Assembly (NCBI GenBank): GCA_017522255.1
Contig: JAFWZP010000035.1
Location: 1-36,014, forward strand
Reading direction: 5' to 3'
Source of the DNA: Bacteroidales bacterium
GTDB lineage: Bacteria; Bacteroidota; Bacteroidia; Bacteroidales; P3
DNA: 36,014 nucleotides
Shown: in pieces, positions 17,003 through 25,989 of the stretch
Numbering within the stretch: position 1 is the first letter of the stretch
How the letters are laid out: the number at the start of each line of letters is the position of its first letter
Position numbers and translations under genes: made by a program
Notes under the pieces: generated by a model
Database searches by the model: none
What the model was told of the DNA's origin: nothing
The model's input: only the letters and a program-made list of their open reading frames with translations

Positions 17003-20000
17003 TTATTTCTTTTCTATCTTGGCGGCAGCTTTTTCTTCTTTACGTTTTAGCAAATCGAACACAATCGGACCCGAAATGCACACCGAAGAGAATGTACCGG
17101 CAGCCACACCCATAAGCAATGCGAATACGAAACCACGTATTACTTCGCCACCAAAAATAAACATCATCAACAATACTATCAAAGTTGATCCCGAAGAGTT
17201 GAATGTACGACTCAAAGTTGAATTGATAGCACCATTGATTTGTTCTTGCAACGAGCGTTTTGGATAAAGGACTTTGTATTCGCGAACGCGGTCGAATATT
17301 ACCACAGTGGCATTGATAGAGTAACCTATCACTGTAAGGATGGCAGCAATAAACGATTGGTCAACTTCCATATTGAAAGGTAATATTCCATGGAACAATG
17401 CAAAAGCACCTATTGCTATCATAGAATCGTGAGCCAAAGCTATAATACCGGCCAAACCAAATTGCCAATTTCTGAAACGAAGTCCTATATAGATAAAGAT
17501 CATAAGCAAACCTGCGAACACTGCAAGCACAGCATCGCGTTGGATATCCTTAGCCATGGTAGGTCCTACTATTTCGGAACTGATAATTCCCAATGGATTG
17601 GTTTCGGTAGAAGAGAACTCTTTCAAAGTAATATCGTTTTTGAAGTAATCTTTTGTACCTTCGTACAATTTTTCCACTATTTCCGATTTTACTGCATCGT
17701 TGTCTTCTTTTATTTTGTATTTTGTAGTAACCTTTATTTGATTCGAAGGACCGAAAGTTTTTACTTCGGGAGCGTCTTCGAATTGTTGAGCCAAGCTCGA
17801 ACGAACATCTACAGTACTCAAAGGTTGGTCGAAACGGATAACGTATGTTCTACCACCTTGGAAATCGATACCATAGTTCATACCTCTTATAGCCAAAGCT
17901 GCTACACCTATCACAATCATAGCACCGGCAATGATGTAGAATACTTTGCGTTTTCCTACAAAGTCGTAGTTTACACCACGCAAAAAGTTTTCGGAGAATG
18001 AGAACGAGAATGTCATGTTCTTTTTGTGATTCAACATCCATTCGATGCACAAGCGAGTGATAAAAATACTTGTAAACAAAGATGTAAGAATACCTACACA
18101 CAATGTAACGGCAAAACCTTGCACAGGACCCGAACCGAATAATATCAATACAACACCTGTAAGCAATGTAGTAACGTTACCATCGATGATGGCCGAGTAA
18201 GCGTTTTTGAAACCATCGGTTACCGAAGTAGCAACACTCTTTCCTGCTCTCAACTCTTCTTTTATACGTTCGTATATAATCACGTTGGCATCCACAGCCA
18301 TGGCCATTGTAAGCACTATACCTGCTATACCGGGCATAGTGAGCACAGCACCAAGCGAAGTGATAACACCCATCAAGAAGAACATATTTGTTATCAAAGC
18401 TATCGAAGCCACAAAACCTGCTTTGCTATAGAAGATAATCATATATATAAGCACGATGATGAAAGCTATCACAAACGAAGTTAATCCTGAGTTGATAGAT
18501 TCTTGACCCAACGAAGGACCAACCACAGCTTCTTGAACGATGTTGGCAGGAGCGGGCAATTTACCCGACTTCAAAATATTTGCCAAGTCTTTTGCTTCTT
18601 CCAATGAGAAGTCGCCTGTTATCGAGGAACGACCTCCGGGTATTTCGCCGTTTACGTTAGGAGCCGAATATACTACATCGTCCAACACTATGGCGATAGC
18701 TCTTCCTACGTTGCTACCTGTAATTTTTTTCCATGCACGAGCACCTTCTCCATTCATGGTCATGGATATTTCGTTGCCACCTGTAGGAGTAAAGTCTTGG
18801 CGAGCGTCGGTAATTACATCACCGCCCAACAATGGCGAACCATCGCGAGTGGTAACATTGATAGCATATAATGTGTAGGTGTCGGAACCTTTGATAGGTT
18901 TGGCCGACCACAAGAATTTAACTGTCGGAGGTATTATTTTCTTTTCACGAGCCTTGTTTATCATTTCGTCAATGGCACCTTTGTCTTTCAAAGCTGCATA
19001 TCCTACCACAGGGCCATATCCTATTTGACCGCTTTGAGGATCTACATTAGGATAAAGAACAGCGAAAAGCGGATTAGCTTTTGCATATTCTTCTTGCGAC
19101 ATTTGAGATTTGTCATCAGCTTTGTTTTCGGTCAACGAATCCAACAACGAAGCCACCGATTCTTCAGCAGCAGTGTCGGCCACTGTAGTTTCTTCGGCCA
19201 CTTCTTCTATGCTGCCTATCGAAGCGATATATTTGTTTATTTCGTCCAAATAAGGCATAGCATCTTTTGCTTCGTAAGCCAACCAGAACTCTAATTGAGC
19301 AGTACCTTGAAGAAGTTTGCGAACACGTTCGGGTTCTTTAACACCGGGGAGTTCAATCAAAATTCTTTCCGAAGCAGAAAGTTTTTGAATATTGGGTTGA
19401 GCCACACCAAACTTATCGATACGTTGTCTCAAAATTTGGTAAGTTCTGTCGAAAGCGTCGGCAGTTTCTTGTTTCACTACGCTCATCACAGCGTTGTTGT
19501 CGTCGCTCAACTTAATTTTGTCGCGAAGTTGTGAAGAGAAATATCCGGCCAACTTCACATCAGGATCTAACGAATAGATAGATTCTTCAAACAAGGAAAC
19601 GAAATCGGTATTCGATGTAAGTTTTTGTTTTTCCAAAGCCATGTTGATAGCTTTGTTGAACAATGAGTCTGTTGTATGGTTGGCCAAAGCACGAACCACG
19701 TCAACAGTGGATACTTCCATCATCACGTTCATACCACCTTTCAAATCCAAACCTAAGTTCAATTCTCTTGCTTTACATTCTTTATAGGTATACTTACGTA
19801 ACCAGAAGAAGTTGTAAGCCGACTCATTCGATACGGAATCAATGTAATAAGCTTCTCTTGCTACCGCAATTGAATCGGTAAGGAATTGTTCTTTTAAATT
19901 GTCGCCCTTGGCCAAATCTTTTGCCATTTTCAGGGTCATCTCATTGTATGCGTATTCATTTGCCTTACTCTCCACTCTTTTAGCGAAATAAGTGAACGAT

Positions 20001-20065
20001 AACTGGTATAAACATACCAACGCAAATGCAATCGCAAAAAACCTAATAGCACCTTTATTTTGCAT
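17003..20065 (-). CDS. secDF: Protein translocase subunit SecDF (fused)
   Basis: A 1020-aa fusion of SecD and SecF, the form common in Bacteroidota. The first membrane helix is at about residues 9-28. The SecD signature GLDLKGGMNVMMEV is near residue 103, followed by a long periplasmic part with an acidic low-complexity insert (EEVAEETTVADTAAEESV). The SecD membrane bundle runs from about 530 to 680 and includes MAVDANVIIYERIKEEL. SecF begins near residue 705 with NYGIDFQGGRTYVIRF at about 733, and ends with its own bundle containing GYSINATVVIFDRVREY. It uses the proton gradient to help pull preproteins across the inner membrane. It has its own promoter (20114-20144) and terminator, so it appears monocistronic. 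Confidence 0.97.
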   Translation of the reverse strand: MQNKGAIRFFAIAFALVCLYQLSFTYFAKRVESKANEYAYNEMTLKMAKDLAKGDNLKEQFLTDSIAVAREAYYIDSVSNESAYNFFWLRKYTYKECKARELNLGLDLKGGMNVMMEVSTVDVVRALANHTTDSLFNKAINMALEKQKLTSNTDFVSLFEESIYSLDPDVKLAGYFSSQLRDKIKLSDDNNAVMSVVKQETADAFDRTYQILRQRIDKFGVAQPNIQKLSASERILIELPGVKEPERVRKLLQGTAQLEFWLAYEAKDAMPYLDEINKYIASIGSIEEVAEETTVADTAAEESVASLLDSLTENKADDKSQMSQEEYAKANPLFAVLYPNVDPQSGQIGYGPVVGYAALKDKGAIDEMINKAREKKIIPPTVKFLWSAKPIKGSDTYTLYAINVTTRDGSPLLGGDVITDARQDFTPTGGNEISMTMNGEGARAWKKITGSNVGRAIAIVLDDVVYSAPNVNGEIPGGRSSITGDFSLEEAKDLANILKSGKLPAPANIVQEAVVGPSLGQESINSGLTSFVIAFIIVLIYMIIFYSKAGFVASIALITNMFFLMGVITSLGAVLTMPGIAGIVLTMAMAVDANVIIYERIKEELRAGKSVATSVTDGFKNAYSAIIDGNVTTLLTGVVLILFGSGPVQGFAVTLCVGILTSLFTSIFITRLCIEWMLNHKKNMTFSFSFSENFLRGVNYDFVGKRKVFYIIAGAMIVIGVAALAIRGMNYGIDFQGGRTYVIRFDQPLSTVDVRSSLAQQFEDAPEVKTFGPSNQIKVTTKYKIKEDNDAVKSEIVEKLYEGTKDYFKNDITLKEFSSTETNPLGIISSEIVGPTMAKDIQRDAVLAVFAGLLMIFIYIGLRFRNWQFGLAGIIALAHDSMIAIGAFALFHGILPFNMEVDQSFIAAILTVIGYSINATVVIFDRVREYKVLYPKRSLQEQINGAINSTLSRTFNSSGSTLIVLLMMFIFGGEVIRGFVFALLMGVAAGTFSSVCISGPIVFDLLKRKEEKAAAKIEKK

Positions 20066-20113
20066 ATCTTATGTATTGAAGTGTTTGTTTAGTTAATAGA
20101 CTTTTTGAACGTG

Positions 20114-20144
20114 CAAAGGTATGAATTTTTGTTCATATATCAAT
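20114..20144 (-). promoter_or_regulatory. Promoter of secDF
   Basis: On the minus strand, ATTG is followed by 19 bases and TACCTTTG, close to TTTG-N19-TAnnTTTG. The implied leader is about 45 bases. Confidence 0.72.
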
Positions 20145-20249
20145 AACTTTTCAACAGAAAATTTATAAACATACTATTTATCAGCGAAATAAAAAGCGAA
20201 AAAGTTTTTCGGAAACACGATTTTTGCTGTTTTTTTTGCGAAAATATTG

Positions 20250-20257
20250 TATCTTTG
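20250..20257 (+). promoter_or_regulatory. Likely -7 element for radC
   Basis: TATCTTTG matches TAnnTTTG and lies 18 bases before the radC start codon, giving a leader of about 15 bases that contains a GAGG ribosome-binding site. Confidence 0.65.
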
Positions 20258-20275
20258 CACAAAAATTGAGGCTAT

Positions 20276-20989
20276 ATGAGCAAGATAAAATTATCAGTAA
20301 AACAGTGGTCGGACGATGATAAACCACGCGAAAAAATATTGCAAAAAGGAATAAAAAGTGTGAGCGATGCCGAATTGATAGCAATACTCATCGGCAGCGG
20401 CTGCGGAGACGAGAACGCAGTGGAGTTGGCCAAGCGTATTTTGAGCGGTGCCGACAACAAACTTTCGCAGTTGGCTACCACCTCGATAGAGGAGCTTATG
20501 AAACGCTATAAAGGTGTGGGTACAGCCAAAGCTATCAGCATATTGGCAGCCTTGGAACTTGGATACAGAGCATGCCACGAAGAACCCGACAAAATAGAAG
20601 TGGCATCGATGAGCCAAGATGCCTACAGAGCAATATTCAGCAAGATAGGAAATTTAGCCCACGAAGAATTTTGGGTCATACACCTCAACAATGCCAACAA
20701 AATACTTTACAAACAGCATGTTGCCACCGGTGGACTGACACGCACGGCAGTGGATAATCGCATTGTATTCAAGGCCGCTATGGAAAAAGGATCGACAGGA
20801 TTGATATTGGCACACAACCACCCTTCGGGAAGGCTACAACCCAGTACCGAGGACATCAACCTTACAAAAATGATAAAAAATGCCGCCAACATATTTGATA
20901 TAAGGCTATTAGACCACATAATAGTAGGCAACGAAAGTATTAAGCCTTGCCCCTACTACAGTTTTTCGGACCATGGAATGATGCCATAA
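20276..20989 (+). CDS. radC: RadC-family JAB/MPN-domain protein
   Basis: A 237-aa protein of normal RadC length. The N-terminal helix-hairpin-helix-like part (about residues 20-90, SDAELIAILIGSG and YKGVGTAKAISILAALELG) precedes the JAB/MPN metalloprotease-like domain. That domain has the zinc-site signature AHNHPSG (about residue 177) followed by a downstream Asp (STEDINLT), and the typical end HIIVG...YYSFSDHGM. The old link to recombinational repair in E. coli was not upheld, so the biochemical role is unsettled. It is transcribed alone, divergent from secDF, and followed by a hairpin at 21050-21074. Confidence 0.95.
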   Translation: MSKIKLSVKQWSDDDKPREKILQKGIKSVSDAELIAILIGSGCGDENAVELAKRILSGADNKLSQLATTSIEELMKRYKGVGTAKAISILAALELGYRACHEEPDKIEVASMSQDAYRAIFSKIGNLAHEEFWVIHLNNANKILYKQHVATGGLTRTAVDNRIVFKAAMEKGSTGLILAHNHPSGRLQPSTEDINLTKMIKNAANIFDIRLLDHIIVGNESIKPCPYYSFSDHGMMP

Positions 20990-21049
20990 GGGGAAATATA
21001 CGACAGTCGAAATGTTAAACAAAATCTGCAAATGTTAATCACCACCTCT

Positions 21050-21074
21050 ATTTTCCCTCCCGATGAGGGAAAAT
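21050..21074 (+). terminator. Hairpin after radC
   Basis: Perfect 10-bp arms ATTTTCCCTC and GAGGGAAAAT with a 5-base loop, followed by a short T run. It lies 60 bases after the radC stop. Confidence 0.6.
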
Positions 21075-21280
21075 TTTGCTCCCGACAATGATAAAAAAAC
21101 ATCTCGACGCCGTGATAAAACCCAGGTGAGAGAAATTTTACACCCACCCATGAAGCACGTGAAACCCGGGTTTGATATATTGCAATGGTATATCATGAGC
21201 AAAACAATGAGGTAAGGAGATTTTTAGCAAAAGAAAACAATGCTAATAATCAAGACATTACAATAATAACTCAATTTTAC

Positions 21281-21310
21281 GCCGATATTTTTCGAAAAAA
21301 AATATTCGGC
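21281..21310. other. Hairpin of unknown role upstream of sufB
   Basis: GCCGATATTTTT (21281-21292) pairs with 21298-21310 with a single-base bulge and a 5-base loop. No T-tract follows on the plus strand. It lies about 310 bases before the sufB start. Confidence 0.5.
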
Positions 21311-21583
21311 AGATAAATACGCGATTCTCCAAGTTAAATGACCCAACGTTAATATATGATAATTTTATTATCGCATTAAGGTTCAAAAAGCAGAACTCCC
21401 CCTCAAGAGAATCCCACAAAAACATTGCACCGCAAACAAGCAGCAATCCACCACCGAAAAAAGAGTAGAAAACACATGCTACCAAATATATAAACGAACA
21501 AGAAAACCAAGACAAAACAACGTTTGTTTATAATTATGAGATGTATTTTTGGGACAATAAGAGGAAAATACGGAATAAAAACG

Positions 21584-21591
21584 TATCTTTG
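21584..21591 (+). promoter_or_regulatory. Likely -7 element for sufB
   Basis: TATCTTTG matches TAnnTTTG, 28 bases before the chosen sufB ATG. A -33 TTTG at usual spacing is not seen. The element lies downstream of another in-frame ATG at 21536, which argues against that start. Confidence 0.6.
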
Positions 21592-21619
21592 CAAAGGAAA
21601 ACATACTAATAAAAAGGTT

Positions 21620-23065
21620 ATGTCAGAGAACAAAAACAATATAATACAAGAAGTTACAAACGAAGATTATAAATACGGATTTGTAACAAATATCGAAACC
21701 GAAACACTTGAAAAGGGTTTAAACGAAGATGTAATCCGCTACATTTCGGCCAAGAAAAACGAACCCGAATGGTTGCTCGAGTTTAGATTAAAAGCATATC
21801 GCAAATGGCTTACGATGAAAGAACCATCGTGGGCACATCTTAAGTACGACAAAGTTGATTATCAAGATATAATATACTACGCTGCCCCCAAAAAGAAAGA
21901 ACTTAAAAGCCTCGACGAAGTAGACCCCGAATTGTTGGATACCTTCAACAAGCTGGGCATCTCGCTCGAAGAGCAGAAAAAACTAAGCGGAGTGGCTGTA
22001 GATGCAGTGATGGACAGCGTGTCGGTAAAAACCACATTCTCCGACACTTTGGCAAAGGAAGGCATACTGTTTTGCTCCTTTAGCGAAGCAGTACAAAAAT
22101 ATCCCGACATAGTAAAACAATATCTTGGGAGTGTGGTGCCCATAGGCGACAACTTTTTTGCAGCCCTCAACTCGGCAGTGTTCAGCGACGGCTCGTTCTG
22201 CTATATTCCCAAGGGTGTGCGTTGCCCCATTGAGCTATCTACATACTTTAGAATCAATGCTGCCAACACCGGACAATTCGAACGTACCCTCATCATAGCC
22301 GACGAAGGAGCCTACGTAAGCTATATGGAAGGTTGCACAGCACCGCAACGCGACGAAAATCAGCTACACGCTGCTATAGTGGAAATTATAGCCCTCAAAG
22401 ATGCCGAAGTAAAATACTCGACGGTTCAAAACTGGTATCCCGGCGACAAAAACGGCAACGGCGGTATCTACAACTTCGTTACCAAACGCGGAATATGCAA
22501 AGGCAACCGCTCCAAAATATCATGGACTCAGGTAGAAACAGGCTCGGCGGTAACATGGAAATACCCTAGCTGCATATTGCAAGGCGACGACTCGACAGCC
22601 GAATTTTACTCGGTGGCCGTTACCAACAACCATCAGCAAGCCGACACCGGAACAAAAATGATACACATAGGCAAAAACACCAGCAGCACAATTATCTCGA
22701 AAGGTATATCGGCAGGACATAGCCAAAACAGCTATCGCGGATTGGTAAAAATAAACAAAGGAGCCAGCAACGCCCGAAACTATTCGCAATGCGACTCGCT
22801 CCTGCTCGGCGACTCGTGTGGTGCACACACTTGGCCTTACATCAAAGCCAACAACCAAACTGCAATACTCGAACACGAAGCCACTACATCAAAAATTTCG
22901 GAAGACCAACTGTTCTATTGCCAACAACGAGGCATATCGCAAGAAAGCGCCATTGGTCTGATAGTAAATGGTTATGCCAAAGACGTACTAAAGAAACTGC
23001 CTATGGAATTTGCCGTAGAAGCTCAAAAACTATTATCCATCTCGCTCGAAGGCAGCGTGGGGTAA
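21620..23065 (+). CDS. sufB: Fe-S cluster assembly protein SufB
   Basis: A 481-aa protein from the chosen start [12 protein letters not shown], which fits the usual SufB length. The frame is open upstream to 21524, but a promoter element at 21584-21591 and an AAAAAGG just before 21620 favour this start. Family features include [12 protein letters not shown] at the N-terminus, [16 protein letters not shown] in the middle, [16 protein letters not shown], and the C-terminal [22 protein letters not shown] with the conserved Cys, followed by [23 protein letters not shown]. SufB is the scaffold of the SufBCD complex on which Fe-S clusters form. sufC, sufD and sufS are not next to it: a terminator follows at once. 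Confidence 0.95.
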   Translation: MSENKNNIIQEVTNEDYKYGFVTNIETETLEKGLNEDVIRYISAKKNEPEWLLEFRLKAYRKWLTMKEPSWAHLKYDKVDYQDIIYYAAPKKKELKSLDEVDPELLDTFNKLGISLEEQKKLSGVAVDAVMDSVSVKTTFSDTLAKEGILFCSFSEAVQKYPDIVKQYLGSVVPIGDNFFAALNSAVFSDGSFCYIPKGVRCPIELSTYFRINAANTGQFERTLIIADEGAYVSYMEGCTAPQRDENQLHAAIVEIIALKDAEVKYSTVQNWYPGDKNGNGGIYNFVTKRGICKGNRSKISWTQVETGSAVTWKYPSCILQGDDSTAEFYSVAVTNNHQQADTGTKMIHIGKNTSSTIISKGISAGHSQNSYRGLVKINKGASNARNYSQCDSLLLGDSCGAHTWPYIKANNQTAILEHEATTSKISEDQLFYCQQRGISQESAIGLIVNGYAKDVLKKLPMEFAVEAQKLLSISLEGSVG

Positions 23066-23106
23066 CACCTCATGGTATCAGACTATTACACACAAAAACA
23101 TACCAA

Positions 23107-23141
23107 AAAAAGATGCCGCCCATATATCGGCATCTTTTTTT
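23107..23141 (+). terminator. Rho-independent terminator of sufB
   Basis: Arms AAAGATGCCG and CGGCATCTTT with a 9-base loop, ending in a run of seven T. It lies about 40 bases after the sufB stop. Confidence 0.9.
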
Positions 23142-23200
23142 GACATGTAGCACATGACTATACACCACAAACACATCATCACTCACTGATTCTATGCTTT

Positions 23201-23644
23201 TTATACTTCCATATTCATTTTTCGTCCCTCGCTGTCGAAAAATATTTCTTTTCTGTTCGAAAGCAACACCCTCAACACACTCTTACGCTTTTTTTCTATC
23301 TCCATAACATTGGTGGAAGCATAATATTCTTTCACATAAAGCCACACATTTTCGGGAACGAGATTTTGCGGCAACCCTTTTTTGTCGGACAACATATCTA
23401 TCCAATCGCCATCGGAGTCGAACTCTATCTTCAATCCGTTGGCAAACACTGCCAAATACTCTTTACGTAAAAACAACGTTCTACTCTCCCTCACATACAC
23501 TATGCGTTCTTTTTCGAGATTATGGTTAATAAAATTTTGAGCCTTGACCGGCAGCCTATCCTTGCCTTGCACAAAAATATTACCTTTCGAAAAACCCACC
23601 ATAGAAACACACATCAACAAACCTGCCACAATAACCGCTTTCAT
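23201..23644 (-). CDS. PepSY-like exported protein
   Basis: A 147-aa protein from the chosen start MKAVIVAGLLMCVSMVGFSKG, which gives a clean signal peptide. An ATG five codons upstream (23659) is in frame, but its bases form part of a strong GGAGGAAGG ribosome-binding site for the chosen ATG, so I prefer 23644. The body has the PepSY-like pattern: LPVKAQNFINHNL, LAVFANGLKIEFDSDGDWIDM, LPQNLVPENVWLYVKEYY and a C-terminal FFDSEGR. Such periplasmic proteins are common in Bacteroidales and have no established activity. It converges on sufB and appears to be a single gene. Confidence 0.8.
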   Translation of the reverse strand: MKAVIVAGLLMCVSMVGFSKGNIFVQGKDRLPVKAQNFINHNLEKERIVYVRESRTLFLRKEYLAVFANGLKIEFDSDGDWIDMLSDKKGLPQNLVPENVWLYVKEYYASTNVMEIEKKRKSVLRVLLSNRKEIFFDSEGRKMNMEV

Positions 23645-23840
23645 ATAACCTTCCTCCATTTTTAAACACTACATTATATCACTAATAACTTTTTTATACA
23701 TACAACAAAGAGCTTCTTGCAGTTGTTTGAGACAAACCGAAATAAACTGATTCTATGCTAAAAAAGATTAATGACAAAACAATAAGGTCGCAAGCAATGT
23801 TTGAAACGACAGTAATAAACCATTAATAAAAACAAAAAGT

Positions 23841-25253
23841 ATGAAAAACAAAATCGAAAATCGTCCCGACACTGTCGACACATCTGTTTTTGGTTCGGAA
23901 GAAGCCTTGCGAGTATCGCCCAAATACGAAATACCTCAAAAGTCGATGCCCCAAGAAATAGCCTATCAAATAGTACATGACGAAGCCATGCTCGACGGCA
24001 ATGCCCGCTTGAATATGGCCACCTTCGTTACAACCTGGATGGACGAAGGAGCCCGTCAACTTATGATGGAATCGATGGACAAAAACATGATAGACAAATC
24101 GGAATATCCACAAACCGCCGAAATCGAACGCAAGTGTGTCAACATTATGGCCAAACTATGGAATAGTCCCGAACAGCCCTACTGCACCGGAGCCAGCACC
24201 GTAGGTTCGAGCGAAGCATGTATGCTTGGTGGCTTGGCAGCCCTGTTTCGCTGGAAAGCACGCCGCAGAGCAGAAGGAAAATCCACCGACAAACCCAACT
24301 TCGTAATATCAAGTGCCTACCAAGTAGTGTGGGAAAAATTTGCACATTATTGGGAATTGGAAATGAGAGAAGTACCCATAAGTTTTGAGAAACCTTGTAT
24401 GCAAGCCGACGACGTGATTAAACATTGCGACGAAAACACCTTCCTTGTGGTTCCTATACAAGGCGTTACACACACCGGTATGAACGACGATGTAGAAGGC
24501 ATCAACAACGCCCTCGATGAACTGAACACCAAAACCCAATGGAATATTCCCATACACGTAGACGCTGCCACCGGCGGTTTTATACTGCCATTCCTATATC
24601 CCGAAAAGAAATGGGACTTCCGCCTCAAATGGGTGTTATCCATAAGCACATCGGGACACAAGTTTGGGCTGGTATACCCCGGATTGGGCTGGGTGATATG
24701 GAAAGATAAGAAATATCTCCCTGACAACATGGTGTTTAATGTAAACTACCTCGGCAACGAAGTAGGAACCATGGCCATCAACTTTTCACGACCCGGAAAC
24801 TACGTATTGGCACAATACTATCAATTTATACGCCTCGGCTTCAAAGGCTACCGCGACATACAATACAATGTAATGGAAACCAAAAACTATCTTGCCGAAC
24901 AAATAAAACACTTAGGCTTCACCCTCTTGAACGACACCACACCCAACCCATTGTTTTGCTGGTATATGAAAGATATGAAGAAAAAGAAATGGACACTCTA
25001 CGACCTCTCCGACTCGATGAGACAAGACGGCTGGCAAATACCGGCATATTCGTTGCCAAAAGATATGGAAGACGTTGTAGTTATGCGTATTGTAGTACGT
25101 CAAGGAACCGGCATCGACCTTGCCGACCGCTTAATCGACGATATGAAACGTCACATCGAAACCCTCGATAGTCGCAAAGAACCAACCGACACTTGGCATA
25201 TACTCAACAAAGCACAAAAAATAAAAGATCGCGGCTTCTCACACAACCGGTAA
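23841..25253 (+). CDS. gadB: Glutamate decarboxylase
   Basis: A 470-aa PLP-dependent enzyme, similar to the 466 aa of E. coli GadB. It converts glutamate to GABA and CO2, consuming a proton. Features include the N-terminal ARLNMATFVTTWMD, the PLP phosphate-binding region TGASTVGSSEACMLGG, the HVDAATGGF motif with the PLP-pairing Asp, and the PLP lysine in STSGHKFGLVYPG (about residue 274). The C-terminus has a His three residues from the end (FSHNR), near the place of the pH-sensing His465 of E. coli GadB. No glutamate/GABA antiporter or glutaminase gene lies next to it. A hairpin terminator follows at 25324-25371. Confidence 0.96.
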   Translation: MKNKIENRPDTVDTSVFGSEEALRVSPKYEIPQKSMPQEIAYQIVHDEAMLDGNARLNMATFVTTWMDEGARQLMMESMDKNMIDKSEYPQTAEIERKCVNIMAKLWNSPEQPYCTGASTVGSSEACMLGGLAALFRWKARRRAEGKSTDKPNFVISSAYQVVWEKFAHYWELEMREVPISFEKPCMQADDVIKHCDENTFLVVPIQGVTHTGMNDDVEGINNALDELNTKTQWNIPIHVDAATGGFILPFLYPEKKWDFRLKWVLSISTSGHKFGLVYPGLGWVIWKDKKYLPDNMVFNVNYLGNEVGTMAINFSRPGNYVLAQYYQFIRLGFKGYRDIQYNVMETKNYLAEQIKHLGFTLLNDTTPNPLFCWYMKDMKKKKWTLYDLSDSMRQDGWQIPAYSLPKDMEDVVVMRIVVRQGTGIDLADRLIDDMKRHIETLDSRKEPTDTWHILNKAQKIKDRGFSHNR

Positions 25254-25323
25254 TACTCTTATACCATGATATTTATTAGACAACAGCATATTCAAATATC
25301 CTGCAATAATATCATATAATACC

Positions 25324-25371
25324 ACTCCACAAAGCCAAGAATATACCTCAGGCTATTGTGGAGTATTTTTT
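25324..25371 (+). terminator. Terminator of gadB
   Basis: Arms ACTCCACAAAGCC (25324-25336) and GGCTATTGTGGAGT (25351-25364, one bulged A) are followed by ATTTTTT. Confidence 0.82.
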
Positions 25372-25543
25372 CTGATACAAAAGAGGTCAAATTTCCGAAA
25401 AAAAGGAGAAAAAAAAAGAAAAACACACGATTTTCAAGCCACGAACGCACCAAAAACGAAGAATATCCACCACAGAAGAAACACCTGATTCCATGACTTT
25501 TATAAACAAAACAAAGGAATAATGAAAAAATATATTTCATTTT

Positions 25544-25576
25544 TCTGTTATAAATAAAAAATAATTAGTACTTTTG
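25544..25576 (+). promoter_or_regulatory. Promoter of the tRNA cluster
   Basis: TCTG, 21 bases, then TACTTTTG, close to the Bacteroidota TTTG/TAnnTTTG pattern. It is placed about 28 bases before tRNA-Lys. Confidence 0.7.
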
Positions 25577-25604
25577 CAAACGCAAAACGAAAAAGAAAAG
25601 ATAT

Positions 25605-25677
25605 GTCTTCGTAGCTCAGTTGGTAGAGCAAATGACTCTTAATCATTGGGTCCAGGGTTCGAGTCCCTGCGAGGACA
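25605..25677 (+). tRNA. tRNA-Lys (anticodon CTT)
   Basis: The full cloverleaf can be drawn: acceptor GTCTTCG/CGAGGAC (one G-U type pair), D-arm GCTC/GAGC, anticodon stem AATGA/TCATT with loop CTCTTAA, T-arm CAGGG-TTCGAGT-CCCTG, discriminator A. CCA is not encoded. It reads the codon AAG. Confidence 0.96.
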
Positions 25678-25696
25678 CACTCACATAAAGTAGGAT

Positions 25697-25770
25697 CGGG
25701 GTGTAGCGCAGTTGGCTAGCGCGCCACGTTCGGGACGTGGAGGCCGGAAGTTCGAGTCTTCTCACCCCGA
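25697..25770 (+). tRNA. tRNA-Pro (anticodon CGG)
   Basis: Acceptor CGGGGTG/CACCCCG, D-arm GCGC/GCGC, anticodon stem CCACG/CGTGG with loop TTCGGGA, T-arm GGAAG-TTCGAGT-CTTCT, discriminator A. The C1-G72 first pair is typical of bacterial tRNA-Pro. It reads the codon CCG. Confidence 0.96.
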
Positions 25771-25864
25771 CGTTTTTATTTTATAACAACTCCAAGAAGT
25801 TACTTAACCAAACACAAGTAAACTATTATCCTACATACAAGAGGTAGTCAGGAGTTTGTTTAAT

Positions 25865-25937
<73 letters not shown>

Positions 25938-25944
25938 CAAAAAA

Positions 25945-25986
25945 AAAGAAAGGTCGCTTGACACGATGTCCAAACGACCTTTCTTT
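25945..25986. terminator. Bidirectional terminator between tRNA-Thr and comM
   Basis: A perfect 12-bp inverted repeat AAAGAAAGGTCG/CGACCTTTCTTT with an 18-base loop. T-rich sequence follows on both strands, with a longer run on the minus strand. It can serve both the tRNA cluster and the converging comM operon. Confidence 0.88.
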
Positions 25987-25989
25987 TAT

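Larger units (their letters stand above)
20990..21619. other. Long intergenic region between radC and sufB
   Basis: A 630-base region without a credible gene. It contains the radC hairpin (21050-21074), a perfect 12-base palindrome AAACCCGGGTTT (21162-21173), a 7-bp inverted repeat TGATATA/TATATCA (21173-21195), a longer hairpin at 21281-21310, and the sufB -7 element at 21584-21591. Open frames here are short and lack family features. Confidence 0.55.
25254..25604. other. Intergenic region between gadB and tRNA-Lys
   Basis: About 350 bases holding the gadB terminator (25324-25371) and the tRNA promoter (25544-25576). The A-rich stretch between them contains no gene that I can support. Confidence 0.6.

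Noticed and set aside
21258..21639. Two hydrophobic minus-strand frames (85 and 78 codons) in the radC-sufB gap
   Set aside because: They overlap each other and the sufB promoter and start, are Phe/Cys-rich as expected from antisense of A-rich DNA, and lack a ribosome-binding site.
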